NCBI RefSeq assembly: GCF_014197145.1
Contig: NZ_JACIEZ010000015.1
Coordinates: 1-64,000 of the forward strand
From: Gellertiella hungarica
GTDB taxonomy: Bacteria > Pseudomonadota > Alphaproteobacteria > Rhizobiales > Rhizobiaceae
Direction of reading: 5' to 3'
DNA length: 64,000 nt
A program made the position numbers and the translations under genes. The notes under the pieces are model-generated. The model worked only from the letters and a program-made list of their open reading frames with translations, made no database searches and was not told the origin of the DNA. Shown piece after piece: positions 36,004 through 44,809 of the stretch (position 1 is its first letter; every line of letters starts with the position of its first letter).

Positions 36004-38196
36004 ATGATCCGTGGTTTCAAGCGCATGACGTTGACGACGGCGCTTCTCGCAACGTCCGCGCTCGGCCTTTCCGCCGAACCGGTATTCAACCGCATCGCCA
36101 GTTTTCCGGTTGCCGCAAACCTGCCCGAGGGCAGCGATTCGAAGACGGTGACCTCGGCGGAAATCGTGACCGCAAGCGACGATGGCAATACGCTCGTCTA
36201 TTCCGACAGTCCGCTGGGGGCGATCGGCTTCATCGACATCACCGATCCGCGCGCTCCGAAGGCGCTGGGTGCCCTGAAGCTCGATGGGGAGCCTACCTCC
36301 GTCGCTGCGCGTGGGGCAAAGGTTCTGGCGGCCGTGAATACGTCCGCATCGAAGGCCAAGCCGTCCGGCAAGCTCGTGACGGTCGATCTCGCGACCCGCA
36401 AGGCGGAGGCAGCCTGTGAGCTGGGCGGCCAGCCGGATTCGGTAGCCATCTCGGCTGACGGCCGCTTTGCCGCCATCGCCATCGAGAACGAACGGGACGA
36501 GGACGTGAATGACGGCGATCTGCCCCAGATGCCTGCGGGCGATCTGGCGATCGTTTCGCTGAAGGACGGTGCCGCCGATTGCGGCGCGATCCGCCACGTC
36601 GCACTCACGGGCCTGGCCGCTGTCGCGGGCGATGACCCGGAGCCCGAATTCGTAGCGATCAACGGCAAGGGCGAAATCGCCGTGACGCTGCAGGAGAACA
36701 ACCACATCGTCATCGTCGACGGCCCGTCGGGCAAGGTCGTCAGCCACTTCTCCGCCGGCTCCGCAAGCCTCGACAAGGTGGACGCCCGGACCGACGGCCG
36801 CCTCGATTTCTCCGGTACGCTCGAGGAAACGCCGCGTGAGCCCGACTCGATCAAATGGATCGGCGATGACCGTCTGATTGTGGCCAACGAGGGCGACTGG
36901 AAGGGCGGGACGCGGGGCTTCACCATCTTCGACCGCAGCGGCAGGGTGCTGCATGACTCCAGCAATGGTTTCGAGGTTGCCGCAGCACTCGCAGGCCACT
37001 ATCCGGAAAAGCGCGCCGGCAAGAAGGGGACCGAACCGGAGGGTCTCGAAATCGCCAGCTTCGACGGCAAGCCCTACGGCTTCCTGCTGGCAGAGCGGGC
37101 GTCTCTGGTCGGCGTCTACGATCTTTCGGGCGAGGAGCCGAAGCTCACCCAGCTCCTGCCGTCCGGCATTTCTCCGGAAGGGGCGGTAGCCATCCCGTCG
37201 CGCAACCTTCTGGTCACCGCCAACGAACTCGACCTTGTGGAGGACGACGGTGCCCGCAGCCATGTGATGATATATGAGCGCGCCGAAGGTGCGCCGCGCT
37301 ATCCCATGCTTGTTTCTGCGCTCAAAGACGGCCAGCCCATCGGCTGGGGCGCTCTTTCCGGTCTTGCCGCCGTGCCGGAGAAGCCGGGCCAGCTCTACGC
37401 CGTGAGCGACAGCGTTTATGGCATGGCACCCGCCATCTACACCATCGATGCCGCGAAGAACCCCGCCGAGATTACGGATGTCCTTCCGGTCAGGCGCAAT
37501 GGCGAGCCGGCCCAGAAGCTGGATGTGGAAGGCGTGGCGGTCGATGGAGACGGCTGGTACTGGCTGGCCTCGGAAGGCAATGCGGAGAAGCTCGTGCCGC
37601 ACGCCCTCTATCACGTGAACCCGAAAGGCGAGATCAAGGAAGAGATCGCGCTGCCGAAGGAACTGCTCGCCCAGGAAACCCGCTATGGCTTCGAAGGCGT
37701 GGCCGTGACCGGCTCCGGCGATGACACGGTGTTGTGGATGGCCGTCCAGCGCGAATGGAAGGACGATCCCGAGGGCATGGTGAAGCTCGTTTCCTACAAG
37801 CCGGCCTCCAGGGAATGGGCTGCCGTTCGCTATCCGCTGGAGAAGACGGAAGAGGGCTGGGTCGGTCTTTCCGAGCTGACCATTCATGGCGAACATGCCT
37901 ATCTGATCGAACGGGATAACCAGATCGGCGACAAGGCCCGCCTGAAGAAGCTCTTCCGCGTTGCTCTGTCTGAGCTGAAGGGCGCTCCGATCGGCGGCGA
38001 GCTGCCGGTCGTGCGGAAGGAGGAGGTCGCCGATCTTCTGCCCGCCCTGAAGGCCACGAACGGCTATGTGGTGGACAAGCTCGAAGGCTTTGCCTTCGAT
38101 GCGGCCGGAAAGGCCTATGCGGTGACCGACAATGACGGCGTGGACGACAGCTCTGGCGAAACGCTGTTCTTCCCCGTGGATCTTGCCACGCAGTAA
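36004..38196 (+). CDS. Secreted phytase-like/esterase-like beta-propeller protein, 730 aa
   Basis: A signal peptide of about 24 residues (MIRGFKRMTLTTALLATSA) precedes a large repetitive protein. Blade-like repeats such as EIVTASDDGNTLVYSD, DSVAISADGRFAAIA and HIVIVDGPSGKVVS indicate a beta-propeller N-terminal part (about residues 25-330). The C-terminal part has PEGLEIASFDGKPYGFLLAER, KLDVEGVAVDGDGWYWLASE and GFEGVAVTGSGDDTVLWMAV, which match the esterase-like-activity-of-phytase domain. It acts in the periplasm or outside the cell, and its substrate is unknown. It is monocistronic; an FMN riboswitch unit follows. Confidence 0.75.
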   Translation: MIRGFKRMTLTTALLATSALGLSAEPVFNRIASFPVAANLPEGSDSKTVTSAEIVTASDDGNTLVYSDSPLGAIGFIDITDPRAPKALGALKLDGEPTSVAARGAKVLAAVNTSASKAKPSGKLVTVDLATRKAEAACELGGQPDSVAISADGRFAAIAIENERDEDVNDGDLPQMPAGDLAIVSLKDGAADCGAIRHVALTGLAAVAGDDPEPEFVAINGKGEIAVTLQENNHIVIVDGPSGKVVSHFSAGSASLDKVDARTDGRLDFSGTLEETPREPDSIKWIGDDRLIVANEGDWKGGTRGFTIFDRSGRVLHDSSNGFEVAAALAGHYPEKRAGKKGTEPEGLEIASFDGKPYGFLLAERASLVGVYDLSGEEPKLTQLLPSGISPEGAVAIPSRNLLVTANELDLVEDDGARSHVMIYERAEGAPRYPMLVSALKDGQPIGWGALSGLAAVPEKPGQLYAVSDSVYGMAPAIYTIDAAKNPAEITDVLPVRRNGEPAQKLDVEGVAVDGDGWYWLASEGNAEKLVPHALYHVNPKGEIKEEIALPKELLAQETRYGFEGVAVTGSGDDTVLWMAVQREWKDDPEGMVKLVSYKPASREWAAVRYPLEKTEEGWVGLSELTIHGEHAYLIERDNQIGDKARLKKLFRVALSELKGAPIGGELPVVRKEEVADLLPALKATNGYVVDKLEGFAFDAAGKAYAVTDNDGVDDSSGETLFFPVDLATQ

Positions 38197-38312
38197 GGCC
38201 GGGAATGTTTTTCCGGGAAGGGCGGCTCTTGTGGCCGCCCTTTGCCGTTGTGAACGCTGCGTCCGTCGCAACCTGCCTTGTCTGCCTTGCGGCAATGCAT
38301 TACGAATGGTCC

Positions 38313-38456
38313 TGTTCTCAGGGCGGGGTGAAAGTCCCCACCGGCGGTAAAGGGGGTAGCCCCATAGCCCGCGAGCGCCTCTTCCCGAATGGGGGGAGGG
38401 TCAGCAGATCCGGTGCGATTCCGGAGCCGACGGTGAAAGTCCGGATGAAAGAGAAC
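38313..38456 (+). ncRNA. FMN riboswitch (RFN element)
   Basis: The conserved blocks of the RFN element appear in order: TTCTCAGGGCGGGGTGAAAG, CCCCACCGGCGGTAA, a variable arm, AGCCCGCGAGC, TCAGCAGATCCGGTG, GATTCCGGAGCCGACGGT, GAAAGTCCGGATG and closing AGAGAA. It binds FMN and lowers expression of the downstream gene. The next gene (RibN-type transporter) begins about 160 nt later, long enough for an expression platform: CCGGGGCCGCGGTCCGG (about 38502-38518) could pair as a terminator-like or sequestering stem. Confidence 0.95.
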
Positions 38457-38615
38457 GGGAAATGGCGCCGCATGCCGAGGCTGTCCCGTGAAGGGTCGGG
38501 CCGGGGCCGCGGTCCGGACTGACGCACCTTGGTTCTCCGTGAAAGAGGCTGGGTCGTCTTCTGCGCTTGTCCCCGTGCGTCCTGATTTGTGTCAACCGGT
38601 TCCAAGGGAACGAAC

Positions 38616-39524
38616 ATGAATCAGAGCCTGACATCCTTTACCCGCTCCCCGGCCTTTCGCGGCGCGGCTTTCATGATCCTCGCGGGCGCTGCCTTTGCCG
38701 CGCTCAACACGATCACCCAGCACCTGACGATGAATCTCGGCCTCAGCTCCACATCGGATGCCTTCTGGCAGTATTTCCTCGCGCTGTGCTTTTCCGTGCC
38801 GCTTCTGGCGCGCTCCGGCTTCGGCTCGCTGAAGACCCGCCATCCCTATACCCATGTCGCTCGCGTGGTGCTTTCGGTGCTCGGCGTGCAGGCATGGGTT
38901 TTCGGCCTGGCGCATGGGGTGCAGATCTGGCAGGCGATCGCCCTGGTGATGACCTCGCCCTTCTTCGTGACGGCGGGTGCGGCGCTTTTCCTCGGCGAAC
39001 GGGCGGGCAAGGAGCGCTGGCTGGCAACGGCGGTGGGCTTTTCCGGCGCCATGATCATCCTTCAGCCATGGGCTGGCGGCGTTACGCTGGCCGCCATAGC
39101 CCCCGTTGCGGCGGCGGCTCTCTGGGCGGGGGCTTCGCTGCTGACGAAGAGCGTTCTGGCCAAGGACAGCTCCGGCACGGCAACGCTGTGGCTTCTCATC
39201 CTGATGTCGCCCGTCAATGCGGGCTTTGCCCTCTGGGGTGGCTTCCAGTGGCCGCAGGGCGCCGTTCTCGGCTGGCTGGTCGTGTCCGGGCTGCTGATGG
39301 TCGGCGCGCAGTATTTCCTCGCCAGGGCCTATGAATCGGCGGATGCCGCCTATGTGCAGCCCTTCGACGATCTGAAGCTGCCGCTCAACCTGCTCGCCGG
39401 CTACATGGTCTTCGGCTATGCGCCGGAAGGGCCGCTCTGGCTGGGCGCGGCGATGATCCTCGCCGCTTCCCTCTTCATCCTGCTGGCGGAACGGCGGGCG
39501 GAGGCGAGGCTCTCCGCCGCCTGA
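38616..39524 (+). CDS. ribN: EamA-family riboflavin transporter (RibN type)
   Basis: The 302-residue protein has ten predicted helices and two EamA repeats, with features such as GAAFAALNTITQHLTMNLG, LGVQAWVFGLAHGVQIWQA, AIALVMTSPFFVTAGAALFLGE, and ARAYESADAAYVQPFDDLKLPLN. RibN proteins, known from Rhizobium and Vibrio, import riboflavin and are controlled by an FMN riboswitch, which is exactly what precedes this gene. ATG 38616 is chosen because AAGGGA lies at 38605-38610; a nearby ATG 38589 would add nine residues without support. The substrate is inferred from the riboswitch context and family. Confidence 0.88.
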   Translation: MNQSLTSFTRSPAFRGAAFMILAGAAFAALNTITQHLTMNLGLSSTSDAFWQYFLALCFSVPLLARSGFGSLKTRHPYTHVARVVLSVLGVQAWVFGLAHGVQIWQAIALVMTSPFFVTAGAALFLGERAGKERWLATAVGFSGAMIILQPWAGGVTLAAIAPVAAAALWAGASLLTKSVLAKDSSGTATLWLLILMSPVNAGFALWGGFQWPQGAVLGWLVVSGLLMVGAQYFLARAYESADAAYVQPFDDLKLPLNLLAGYMVFGYAPEGPLWLGAAMILAASLFILLAERRAEARLSAA

Positions 39525-39531
39525 TGTCCCT

Positions 39532-40518
39532 TTACCAGCGATGGTGGACGTGCGGCGCCACCAGCCGGTCATAGATTTCCCGGGCCGCCGTCATCACGTC
39601 GATGGAGAGCGGCTCGAGATCGGCGGCCGCGGCATTGGCTCTGGCCTGTTCGGCATTGCGCGCGCCGGGGATGACCACCGTCACCGCATCGTTCATCAGG
39701 ATCCAGCGGAGCGCAAAGGCGGCCATGGACGCGCCGGCCGGAACCAGCGCGCGGATTTCCTCCACCGCCTGCAGGCCGACCTCGAAGGGCACGCCCGCAA
39801 AGGTCTCGCCCACATCGAACTGCTCGCCGTTCCGGTTGAACAGGCGGTGGTCGTCGGCTGCGAAGGTCGTCTCGCGGGTGATCTTGCCGGACAGCAGGCC
39901 GCTGGCGAGCGGCACCCGTGCGATGACCGCGACATCGTTCATCTTTGCGCCCTCGAAGAAGAGCTGGGCCGGCCGCTGGCGGAAGAGATTGTAGATGATC
40001 TGCACGCTGGCGCAGTTCTGGTACTCGATGGCCTTCAGCGCCTCCTCGACCCGCTCGACGCTGACGCCCCAGGCCTTGATCTTGCCCGAAGCCACCAGCT
40101 CGTCCATGCCGTCGAACAGTTCGGGGCGATAATAGACGTCGGTCGGCGGGCAGTGCAGCTGCACGAGATCGAGGCAGTCCATCTCGAGATTGCGGCGGCT
40201 GCGCTCGATGAAGGCCTCGATATTGGCCTTGGTGTAACCGTCCGCCACATGCGGGGAAAGCCGGCGGCCCGCCTTGGTGGCCACCATCGGGCGTGGCCCG
40301 GAGCGCGATTTCAGCACCTCGGCGATGATCTTCTCCGAGCGCCCGTCGCCATAGACATCGGCGGTATCGATGAAGGTCATGCCGGCATCGAGCGCCGCAT
40401 TCAGCGCATTCCGACCGTCGGCCTCGCTCACCTCACCCCAGGCACCGCCAATCTGCCAGGCGCCGAAACCCACTTCGGACACGGTAAAGGGAAGGCGGCC
40501 AAATTGATGCTGGCGCAT
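39532..40518 (-). CDS. Aldo/keto reductase, 328 aa
   Basis: This is a TIM-barrel aldo/keto reductase with the catalytic region FIDTADVYGDGRSEK (Asp and Tyr), the Lys in VATKAGRR, and LQLHCPPTDVYY style strand motifs; the C-terminal NADP-binding region has VIPGARNAEQARANAAA. ATG 40518 (MRQHQFGRLPF) is chosen over a longer frame because the family starts here. Its substrate is unknown. It converges on the ribN gene, with 7 nt between the stops. Confidence 0.9.
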   Translation of the reverse strand: MRQHQFGRLPFTVSEVGFGAWQIGGAWGEVSEADGRNALNAALDAGMTFIDTADVYGDGRSEKIIAEVLKSRSGPRPMVATKAGRRLSPHVADGYTKANIEAFIERSRRNLEMDCLDLVQLHCPPTDVYYRPELFDGMDELVASGKIKAWGVSVERVEEALKAIEYQNCASVQIIYNLFRQRPAQLFFEGAKMNDVAVIARVPLASGLLSGKITRETTFAADDHRLFNRNGEQFDVGETFAGVPFEVGLQAVEEIRALVPAGASMAAFALRWILMNDAVTVVIPGARNAEQARANAAAADLEPLSIDVMTAAREIYDRLVAPHVHHRW

Positions 40519-40605
40519 GAAAAACTCCTCGCTGACTTGAAACCCTGCCACGGAACCGCGGCAATCCTCCATATCAGCATCCCGCGAAAAAGGGGAGCGC
40601 AAAGC

Positions 40606-40639
40606 AAAAGCCCCGCGGCGATCTTCGCGCGGGGCTTTT
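40606..40639 (-). terminator. Terminator after the unfamiliar 322-aa gene
   Basis: A 12-bp perfect stem (AAAAGCCCCGCG/CGCGGGGCTTTT, loop 40618-40627) lies about 20 nt after the stop of the minus-strand gene at 40658, and the T run follows on that strand. Confidence 0.8.
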
Positions 40640-40657
40640 GGGATTTCACACGGTGCA

Positions 40658-41626
40658 TCAATAGAACATCAGGTCCTTGTCTTCGGTATAGACAAGGGTT
40701 GCATACCGGGCAAATCGGGTTTCCCCAAAGCCCCACTTGACGTCATGTCCATCTGAGAGTTCAGCGCACACCTCGAAACGACTGCGCTCCTTTAGCACGG
40801 AGCCATCTTCGTTATACGTCACGAAGTGTCCATCATCCTTCATTTCGGCGACCAGTTTTCCGTCTTTGCTCATCACTTTATACGGCTCAATCTTGTACTC
40901 GCCGTTATCGCGCTTGCTGATGTGGCCAATGCCAATCGTATCACCGAGCATGGAAAGGCGGCCCTCGGTGTATTCAGGTTTGTTGAAATTCTTTATGGTC
41001 GATCTTTCGTCGTCAATGTAATTGTTGATTATGCGAGCCACAGAGGGGTCTATATCTTGTCGGCTTTCATCTATATTATTGATATCGTGATAGTAGATAT
41101 TGTATTCCGTGACAGTGCCTACGAGCATCGACGTTAATTTCTCAGCGTTTTCTACTTCTTTTTGCCAGCCGGTTTTCTCTGAATTATTTAGTATGGTTGC
41201 TTCAATTACCTTTCCGTTATAAATTGCATCTTTACCAAAAGCATTCAGGCCGCTGATTTTCCGTTCGATGATCCTGAAAGCCTCATTCCCGAAATCCTGG
41301 GCATAGCGTGCGTAGCCGCTGATATTGGAGGTCCCCATGGTCTGCTGCTGTTGCGCCGAAAAGGCGTCGATTTCTTTCGCGGACAGCTGCTGATATTTTG
41401 AAGGGTTGGCCAATATGGGATTGCGGAAGCCTGGAGACTTGGCATCACCCTCCTGGGCTTCTTTCGGTTTTGACTCGGCCGGAGCCTTCGGTGTCGAAAC
41501 ACTGCTGCTCTTCGCCTGATTTACAATGTTGAGAATCTGGTCCGCAGAACCCTTCTCCTGGCCAGTGGTGCCACCCTGCCGCAACAGCAGCAAGCCGGTA
41601 TTCATCGATTTCGATATGGCAAGCAT
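40658..41626 (-). CDS. Hypothetical protein of restricted distribution, 322 aa
   Basis: I do not recognise this protein. The N-terminal third is low-complexity and Ser/Lys/Ala-rich (SSSVSTPKAPAESKPKEAQ), followed by Gln-rich FSAQQQQTMG and a mostly helical or mixed C-terminal domain with YNIYYHDINNIDESRQDIDPS and RFARYATLVYTEDKDLMFY at the end. There is no signal peptide or clear membrane helix. Its base composition is lower in G+C than the genes around it, suggesting later acquisition. A decayed second copy of its C-terminus lies 185 nt upstream (41811-41912). Confidence 0.55.
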   Translation of the reverse strand: MLAISKSMNTGLLLLRQGGTTGQEKGSADQILNIVNQAKSSSVSTPKAPAESKPKEAQEGDAKSPGFRNPILANPSKYQQLSAKEIDAFSAQQQQTMGTSNISGYARYAQDFGNEAFRIIERKISGLNAFGKDAIYNGKVIEATILNNSEKTGWQKEVENAEKLTSMLVGTVTEYNIYYHDINNIDESRQDIDPSVARIINNYIDDERSTIKNFNKPEYTEGRLSMLGDTIGIGHISKRDNGEYKIEPYKVMSKDGKLVAEMKDDGHFVTYNEDGSVLKERSRFEVCAELSDGHDVKWGFGETRFARYATLVYTEDKDLMFY

Positions 41627-41810
41627 GGATGACTACAGTGAAATTGATTCGAATAATATAAAATACTAAATTTAAGTTGTTAATGGAATGTTGATGATAT
41701 TTTCTGCAGTGGGGGGTACTGGCGGCGAAGCCTCTGCGGTGGCGATCGTAGTCAAGTAGCTCACAACAGGCGTTTACAACCCCGCATCAGAACTCAATCC
41801 ATTTAAAATC

Positions 41811-41912
41811 AGTAGAGATCCAGCTCTTTGTTTTCGGCATAACGGAGCGTCGCGTATCTTCCCAATAACAATACCCAACTCCGTACGTCCGCTCGGAGCA
41901 AACGTCGAAACG
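41811..41912 (-). pseudogene. Remnant of a paralogue of the neighbouring 322-aa gene
   Basis: Read on the minus strand, one frame gives RFDVCSE, matching RFEVCAE of the intact neighbour, and after a frameshift another frame gives GRYATLRYAENKELDLY and a stop, matching ARYATLVYTEDKDLMFY and its stop. Only about the last 35 codons survive, with at least one indel. The intact gene keeps its own version of this C-terminus, so a tandem duplication followed by decay is the simple explanation. Confidence 0.7.
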
Positions 41913-41914
41913 CG

Positions 41915-42421
41915 GGTGTCACCGTCGACCTTTCCATTACCACTGCGCAGAATACCGGTGCTGCCGGCATGGATACACTGAGCGGTTTCGAGAATGTCAG
42001 CGGAACGAACTACGACGACGTTCTGACTGGCGATGCCGGCGTCAACCAGCTTTACGGCTGGTCGGGCCGCGACACGCTGAACGGCGGGCTTGGAAATGAC
42101 ATCCTGACCGGTGGCTTCGGTGCCGACCGCTTCGTGTTTTCAGCCAATGGCGGGCGGGACAGGATAAGGGATTTCTCTATTGCACAGGGAGACAAGATTG
42201 TCCTGAACGCCGCAAGCTTCGGTCTTGCCGCCAATGCCAGCATTGCGGATTATTTGGTGATCGGTACGGCCGCGCTCAAAGCGGATCACGGCTATCTTGT
42301 CGCAAACGACAGGGGTGTCTGGTGGGATGCGGATGGCAGCGGGGCAGGGGCGGCGCAGCAGCTGGTGCAGGTCGACACCGCCATTGCCGGACTGAACGCC
42401 AGCCAGTTCGTCTTTGCCTGA
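41915..42421 (+). pseudogene. C-terminal fragment of RTX-type calcium-binding protein
   Basis: The reading frame is open from about 41915 and encodes GVTVDLSITTAQNTGAAG, then the calcium-binding nonapeptide-type repeats with DDVLTGDAGVNQLYGWSGRD and GGLGNDILTGGFGADRF, followed by an RTX C-terminal region with FSIAQGDKIVLNAASFG and a final SQFVFA. This is the usual end of secreted RTX proteins exported by type I secretion. The N-terminal bulk is absent: the frame meets the paralogue remnant at its 5' side. The ATG at 41969 could start a 150-residue product, but no promoter or signal supports it. Confidence 0.7.
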
Positions 42422-42436
42422 ACCCGAGCGGCAAAT

Positions 42437-42463
42437 GAAAACGCCCCGCCGCGTGGCGGGGCG
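42437..42463 (-). terminator. Terminator downstream of the amidohydrolase gene
   Basis: The stem CGCCCCGCC/GGCGGGGCG with loop GCGT is followed on the minus strand by TTTTC. It lies about 35 nt after the stop of the acetylpolyamine amidohydrolase gene. Confidence 0.75.
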
Positions 42464-42497
42464 CCGGTATGGGCGAGCTGAAAGCGCGAGGCAGGCT

Positions 42498-43529
42498 TCA
42501 CGCCCCCTCGAAACCCTGCAGAACGCCGACGGCATTGACGGCGATTTCGGCAACCGCATAGCCGCCTTCCATCACGAAGAGGGTCGGCAGGCCGAGCTTG
42601 GCGATGCGGGCGCCGATGAGCGGGTAATGCTCGGTCTTCAGCCGGAACTTGCTGATCGGGTCCTTCTCGAACGTGTCGACGCCGAGGGAAACCACCACGA
42701 CATCGGGCGCGTAGTCGGCGAGCTTGCGGCAGCCGTCCTCCAGCGCTTCCGACCACCGGTCCCAGCCGGTGCCGTGGCGCATCGGATAGTTGATGTTGAA
42801 CCCTTCGCCGGCGCCTTCGCCGCGTTCGTCGGCAAAGCCGAGGAAATAGGGATACTCGTCGTTCGGGTCACCGTGGAGGTTGATGACCTGCACGTCGCCG
42901 CGGCGGTAGAAGATTTCCTGCGTGCCGTTGCCGTGGTGATAATCGACATCGAGGATCGAGACGCGCTTTGCACCCTTGTCCAGGAACCACTGCGCGGCCA
43001 CCGCTGCATTGTTGATGAAGCAGTAGCCCGCCATGAAATCCGAGCCCGCATGGTGGCCCGGCGGACGGCAGAGCGCGAAGGCGGACCGCTCTCCGGCGTT
43101 GACGAGGCCAGCCGCCGTCAGGGCCACGTCATGGGAGGACTTGATGGCATCCCACGTGCCCTTCACGAAGCCGATGCCGGCATCGAAGGAATAATAGCCG
43201 AGCTGCGCATCGAGATGCTCGGGGATGACATCCTGCCGAAGCCCGCGCGTCGGCCAGGTATAGGGAAGCGCCGTGCCATCGCGCCCCAGCGCCGTCCAGC
43301 GATCCCAGACGGTCGGCAGGAAATCGAGGTAATTCTGCTTGTGCACCCGGGCGGCGGTCGAAAGATCGTGTTCTTCGGGCGCGAGGATGGGGCCAAGCCC
43401 CGTTTCCTTCAACCGCTCATGTATGAATTCCGCCCGCGAGGGCATTTCGAATGCCGGCACGATCGCCCCGGCGACCAGCTCCACATTGCCGGAGTGACCC
43501 ATGTGGCGCGGCGAATAGACTGACTTCAT
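42498..43529 (-). CDS. Histone-deacetylase-family acetylpolyamine amidohydrolase
   Basis: This 343-residue zinc hydrolase shows the deacetylase-family motifs in order: LCRPPGHHAG (His pair), the metal site region ILDVDYHHGNGTQEIFY, VVSLGVDTFEKDP, and VMEGGYAV. The subgroup that matches length and context removes acetyl groups from acetylated polyamines (AphA-type). It is the last gene of a minus-strand set that encodes a polyamine-type ABC transporter, supporting this role. ATG 43529 gives the family start; a longer frame is possible. Confidence 0.85.
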   Translation of the reverse strand: MKSVYSPRHMGHSGNVELVAGAIVPAFEMPSRAEFIHERLKETGLGPILAPEEHDLSTAARVHKQNYLDFLPTVWDRWTALGRDGTALPYTWPTRGLRQDVIPEHLDAQLGYYSFDAGIGFVKGTWDAIKSSHDVALTAAGLVNAGERSAFALCRPPGHHAGSDFMAGYCFINNAAVAAQWFLDKGAKRVSILDVDYHHGNGTQEIFYRRGDVQVINLHGDPNDEYPYFLGFADERGEGAGEGFNINYPMRHGTGWDRWSEALEDGCRKLADYAPDVVVVSLGVDTFEKDPISKFRLKTEHYPLIGARIAKLGLPTLFVMEGGYAVAEIAVNAVGVLQGFEGA

Positions 43530-43556
43530 GATTGCTCCCAATCGATGGAACGATGT

Positions 43557-43741
43557 GAGGCCCCCTCATCCGCCTGCCGGCACCTTCTCCCCGGTGGGGA
43601 GAAGAGATCCGGAGCGGCGGCCGCATACTCCCTCCTCTCCCCATCGGGGAGAGGGTGGCGCGCAAGCGCCGGGTGAGGGGGCGGCACGGATGAAGGCCTG
43701 CTTCTGAAAACCGGAAGGCCCCTCCCCACAAGGGGGAGGGG
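43557..43741. repeat. Palindromic intergenic repeat (RIME/REP-like)
   Basis: Three nested hairpins are visible: CTTCTCCCC/GGGGAGAAG (43584-43604), CCTCTCCCC/GGGGAGAGG (43634-43654), and CCCCTCCCC/GGGGAGGGG (43719-43741), plus GGCGC/GCGCC with a GCAA loop. The flanks form a larger inverted pair, CCCCCTCA against TGAGGGGG. This architecture is that of the rhizobial intergenic mosaic elements. It sits between the binding protein and amidohydrolase genes and may attenuate transcription. Confidence 0.8.
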
Positions 43742-43751
43742 AATCTCGCCC

Positions 43752-44786
43752 TTACTTCTGCAGTTCGGTCCAGATCTTGGTGTAGATTTCCTGGGTGGCC
43801 GGATCGCACATCTTCATGAGGTCGACCTTGTCCTTCATGTCCTCGGGGACGGTCAGTTCCGGCGCGCCCTTCATGTCTTCGGGCATGAACTTGTCCGAGC
43901 CGGCAATGCCGTTCGCATAGCGGGCGAAGGCGGAGATCATGGCGGCGTTTTCCGGATCCATGATGAAGTTCTGGAAGAGCTTGGCGTTCTCCACGTTCTT
44001 CGCGTCCTTCAGGACCACGACGTTATCCGACCAGGAATTGATGCCTTCCTTCGGGTAACCGTACTTGATCGACGGCTTGGCGAGGCGCTGGCGCAGGGCA
44101 GAGCCGTTCCAGTCGGAGGTCGCGGCATAGTCGCCGGCCGTCATCTTCTCGACGGTCGAGTATTCCATGGCGATCCAGTTCGGCTTGGAATTGACCAGCG
44201 TGTCGCGGACCTTCTTCAGCAGTTCCTTGTCGTTGTCGCAGATCTTGCCGCCGTTCCATTTGATGGCCGCATAGATGACGTCGTTCATTTCCGGAACCAC
44301 GTTCACCTTGCCCTTCAGCTCCTCAGGCGTATCGAAGATGATGCCCCAGGTGTTGATGTCGCCCTTGTAGACGTCGGTATTCACCGAAACGCCAACCGTG
44401 CCGAGCTGCCACGGAACGGAATATTTGCGGCCGGGGTCGAAGTCGGGGTTCTGCCATTCGGGCGCGATGTTCTTGGCGTTTTCCATCTGTCCGGGATTGG
44501 TTTCCAGCAGCAGTCCCTCGGCAATCCAGGTCGGGATGAAGGACTGGGAGGGCACGGCGATGTCGAAGCCGTGGCCGCCGGCACGCACCTTGGCAAGCGC
44601 GGTGTCGTTCGAGTCATAGTCGGTGACCGTCACCTTCACATTGTACTTCTGCTCGAACTTCTTGATCAGGTCCGGGCTGGTATAGTTGCCCCAGTTGTAG
44701 ATGTTGAGTTCGCCATCGGCGGCCGCGAAGGTCGCGGAAGCCATCAGCGCAGCCAGCGCCAGCGCAATCGATCCTGTTTTTTTCAT
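43752..44786 (-). CDS. Periplasmic polyamine-binding protein (PotF/PotD-like) of ABC transporter
   Basis: A signal peptide (MKKTGSIALALAALMASATFA) precedes a 320-residue binding protein. The mature start LNIYNWGNYTSPDLIKKFEQ and the ligand-site stretches GHGFDIAVPSQSF, EWQNPDFDPGRKYSVPWQLG and WNGSALRQRL match the spermidine/putrescine-binding family. It is the fourth gene of the transporter operon and lies before the amidohydrolase, so the transporter probably imports polyamines or acetylated polyamines. The ligand cannot be set by eye. Confidence 0.9.
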   Translation of the reverse strand: MKKTGSIALALAALMASATFAAADGELNIYNWGNYTSPDLIKKFEQKYNVKVTVTDYDSNDTALAKVRAGGHGFDIAVPSQSFIPTWIAEGLLLETNPGQMENAKNIAPEWQNPDFDPGRKYSVPWQLGTVGVSVNTDVYKGDINTWGIIFDTPEELKGKVNVVPEMNDVIYAAIKWNGGKICDNDKELLKKVRDTLVNSKPNWIAMEYSTVEKMTAGDYAATSDWNGSALRQRLAKPSIKYGYPKEGINSWSDNVVVLKDAKNVENAKLFQNFIMDPENAAMISAFARYANGIAGSDKFMPEDMKGAPELTVPEDMKDKVDLMKMCDPATQEIYTKIWTELQK

Positions 44787-44809
44787 GGTTCGGTTCCTCT
44801 CTGTTATGA

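Noticed and set aside
35977-38295. Open frame of about 770 codons antisense to the phytase-like gene
   Set aside because: It is a shadow of a strongly supported gene that has a signal peptide and a recognisable domain.
43557-43741. Possible CRISPR-like array because of repeated C-rich motifs
   Set aside because: The units are palindromes of different sequence, not identical direct repeats with spacers; this is an intergenic palindromic element.
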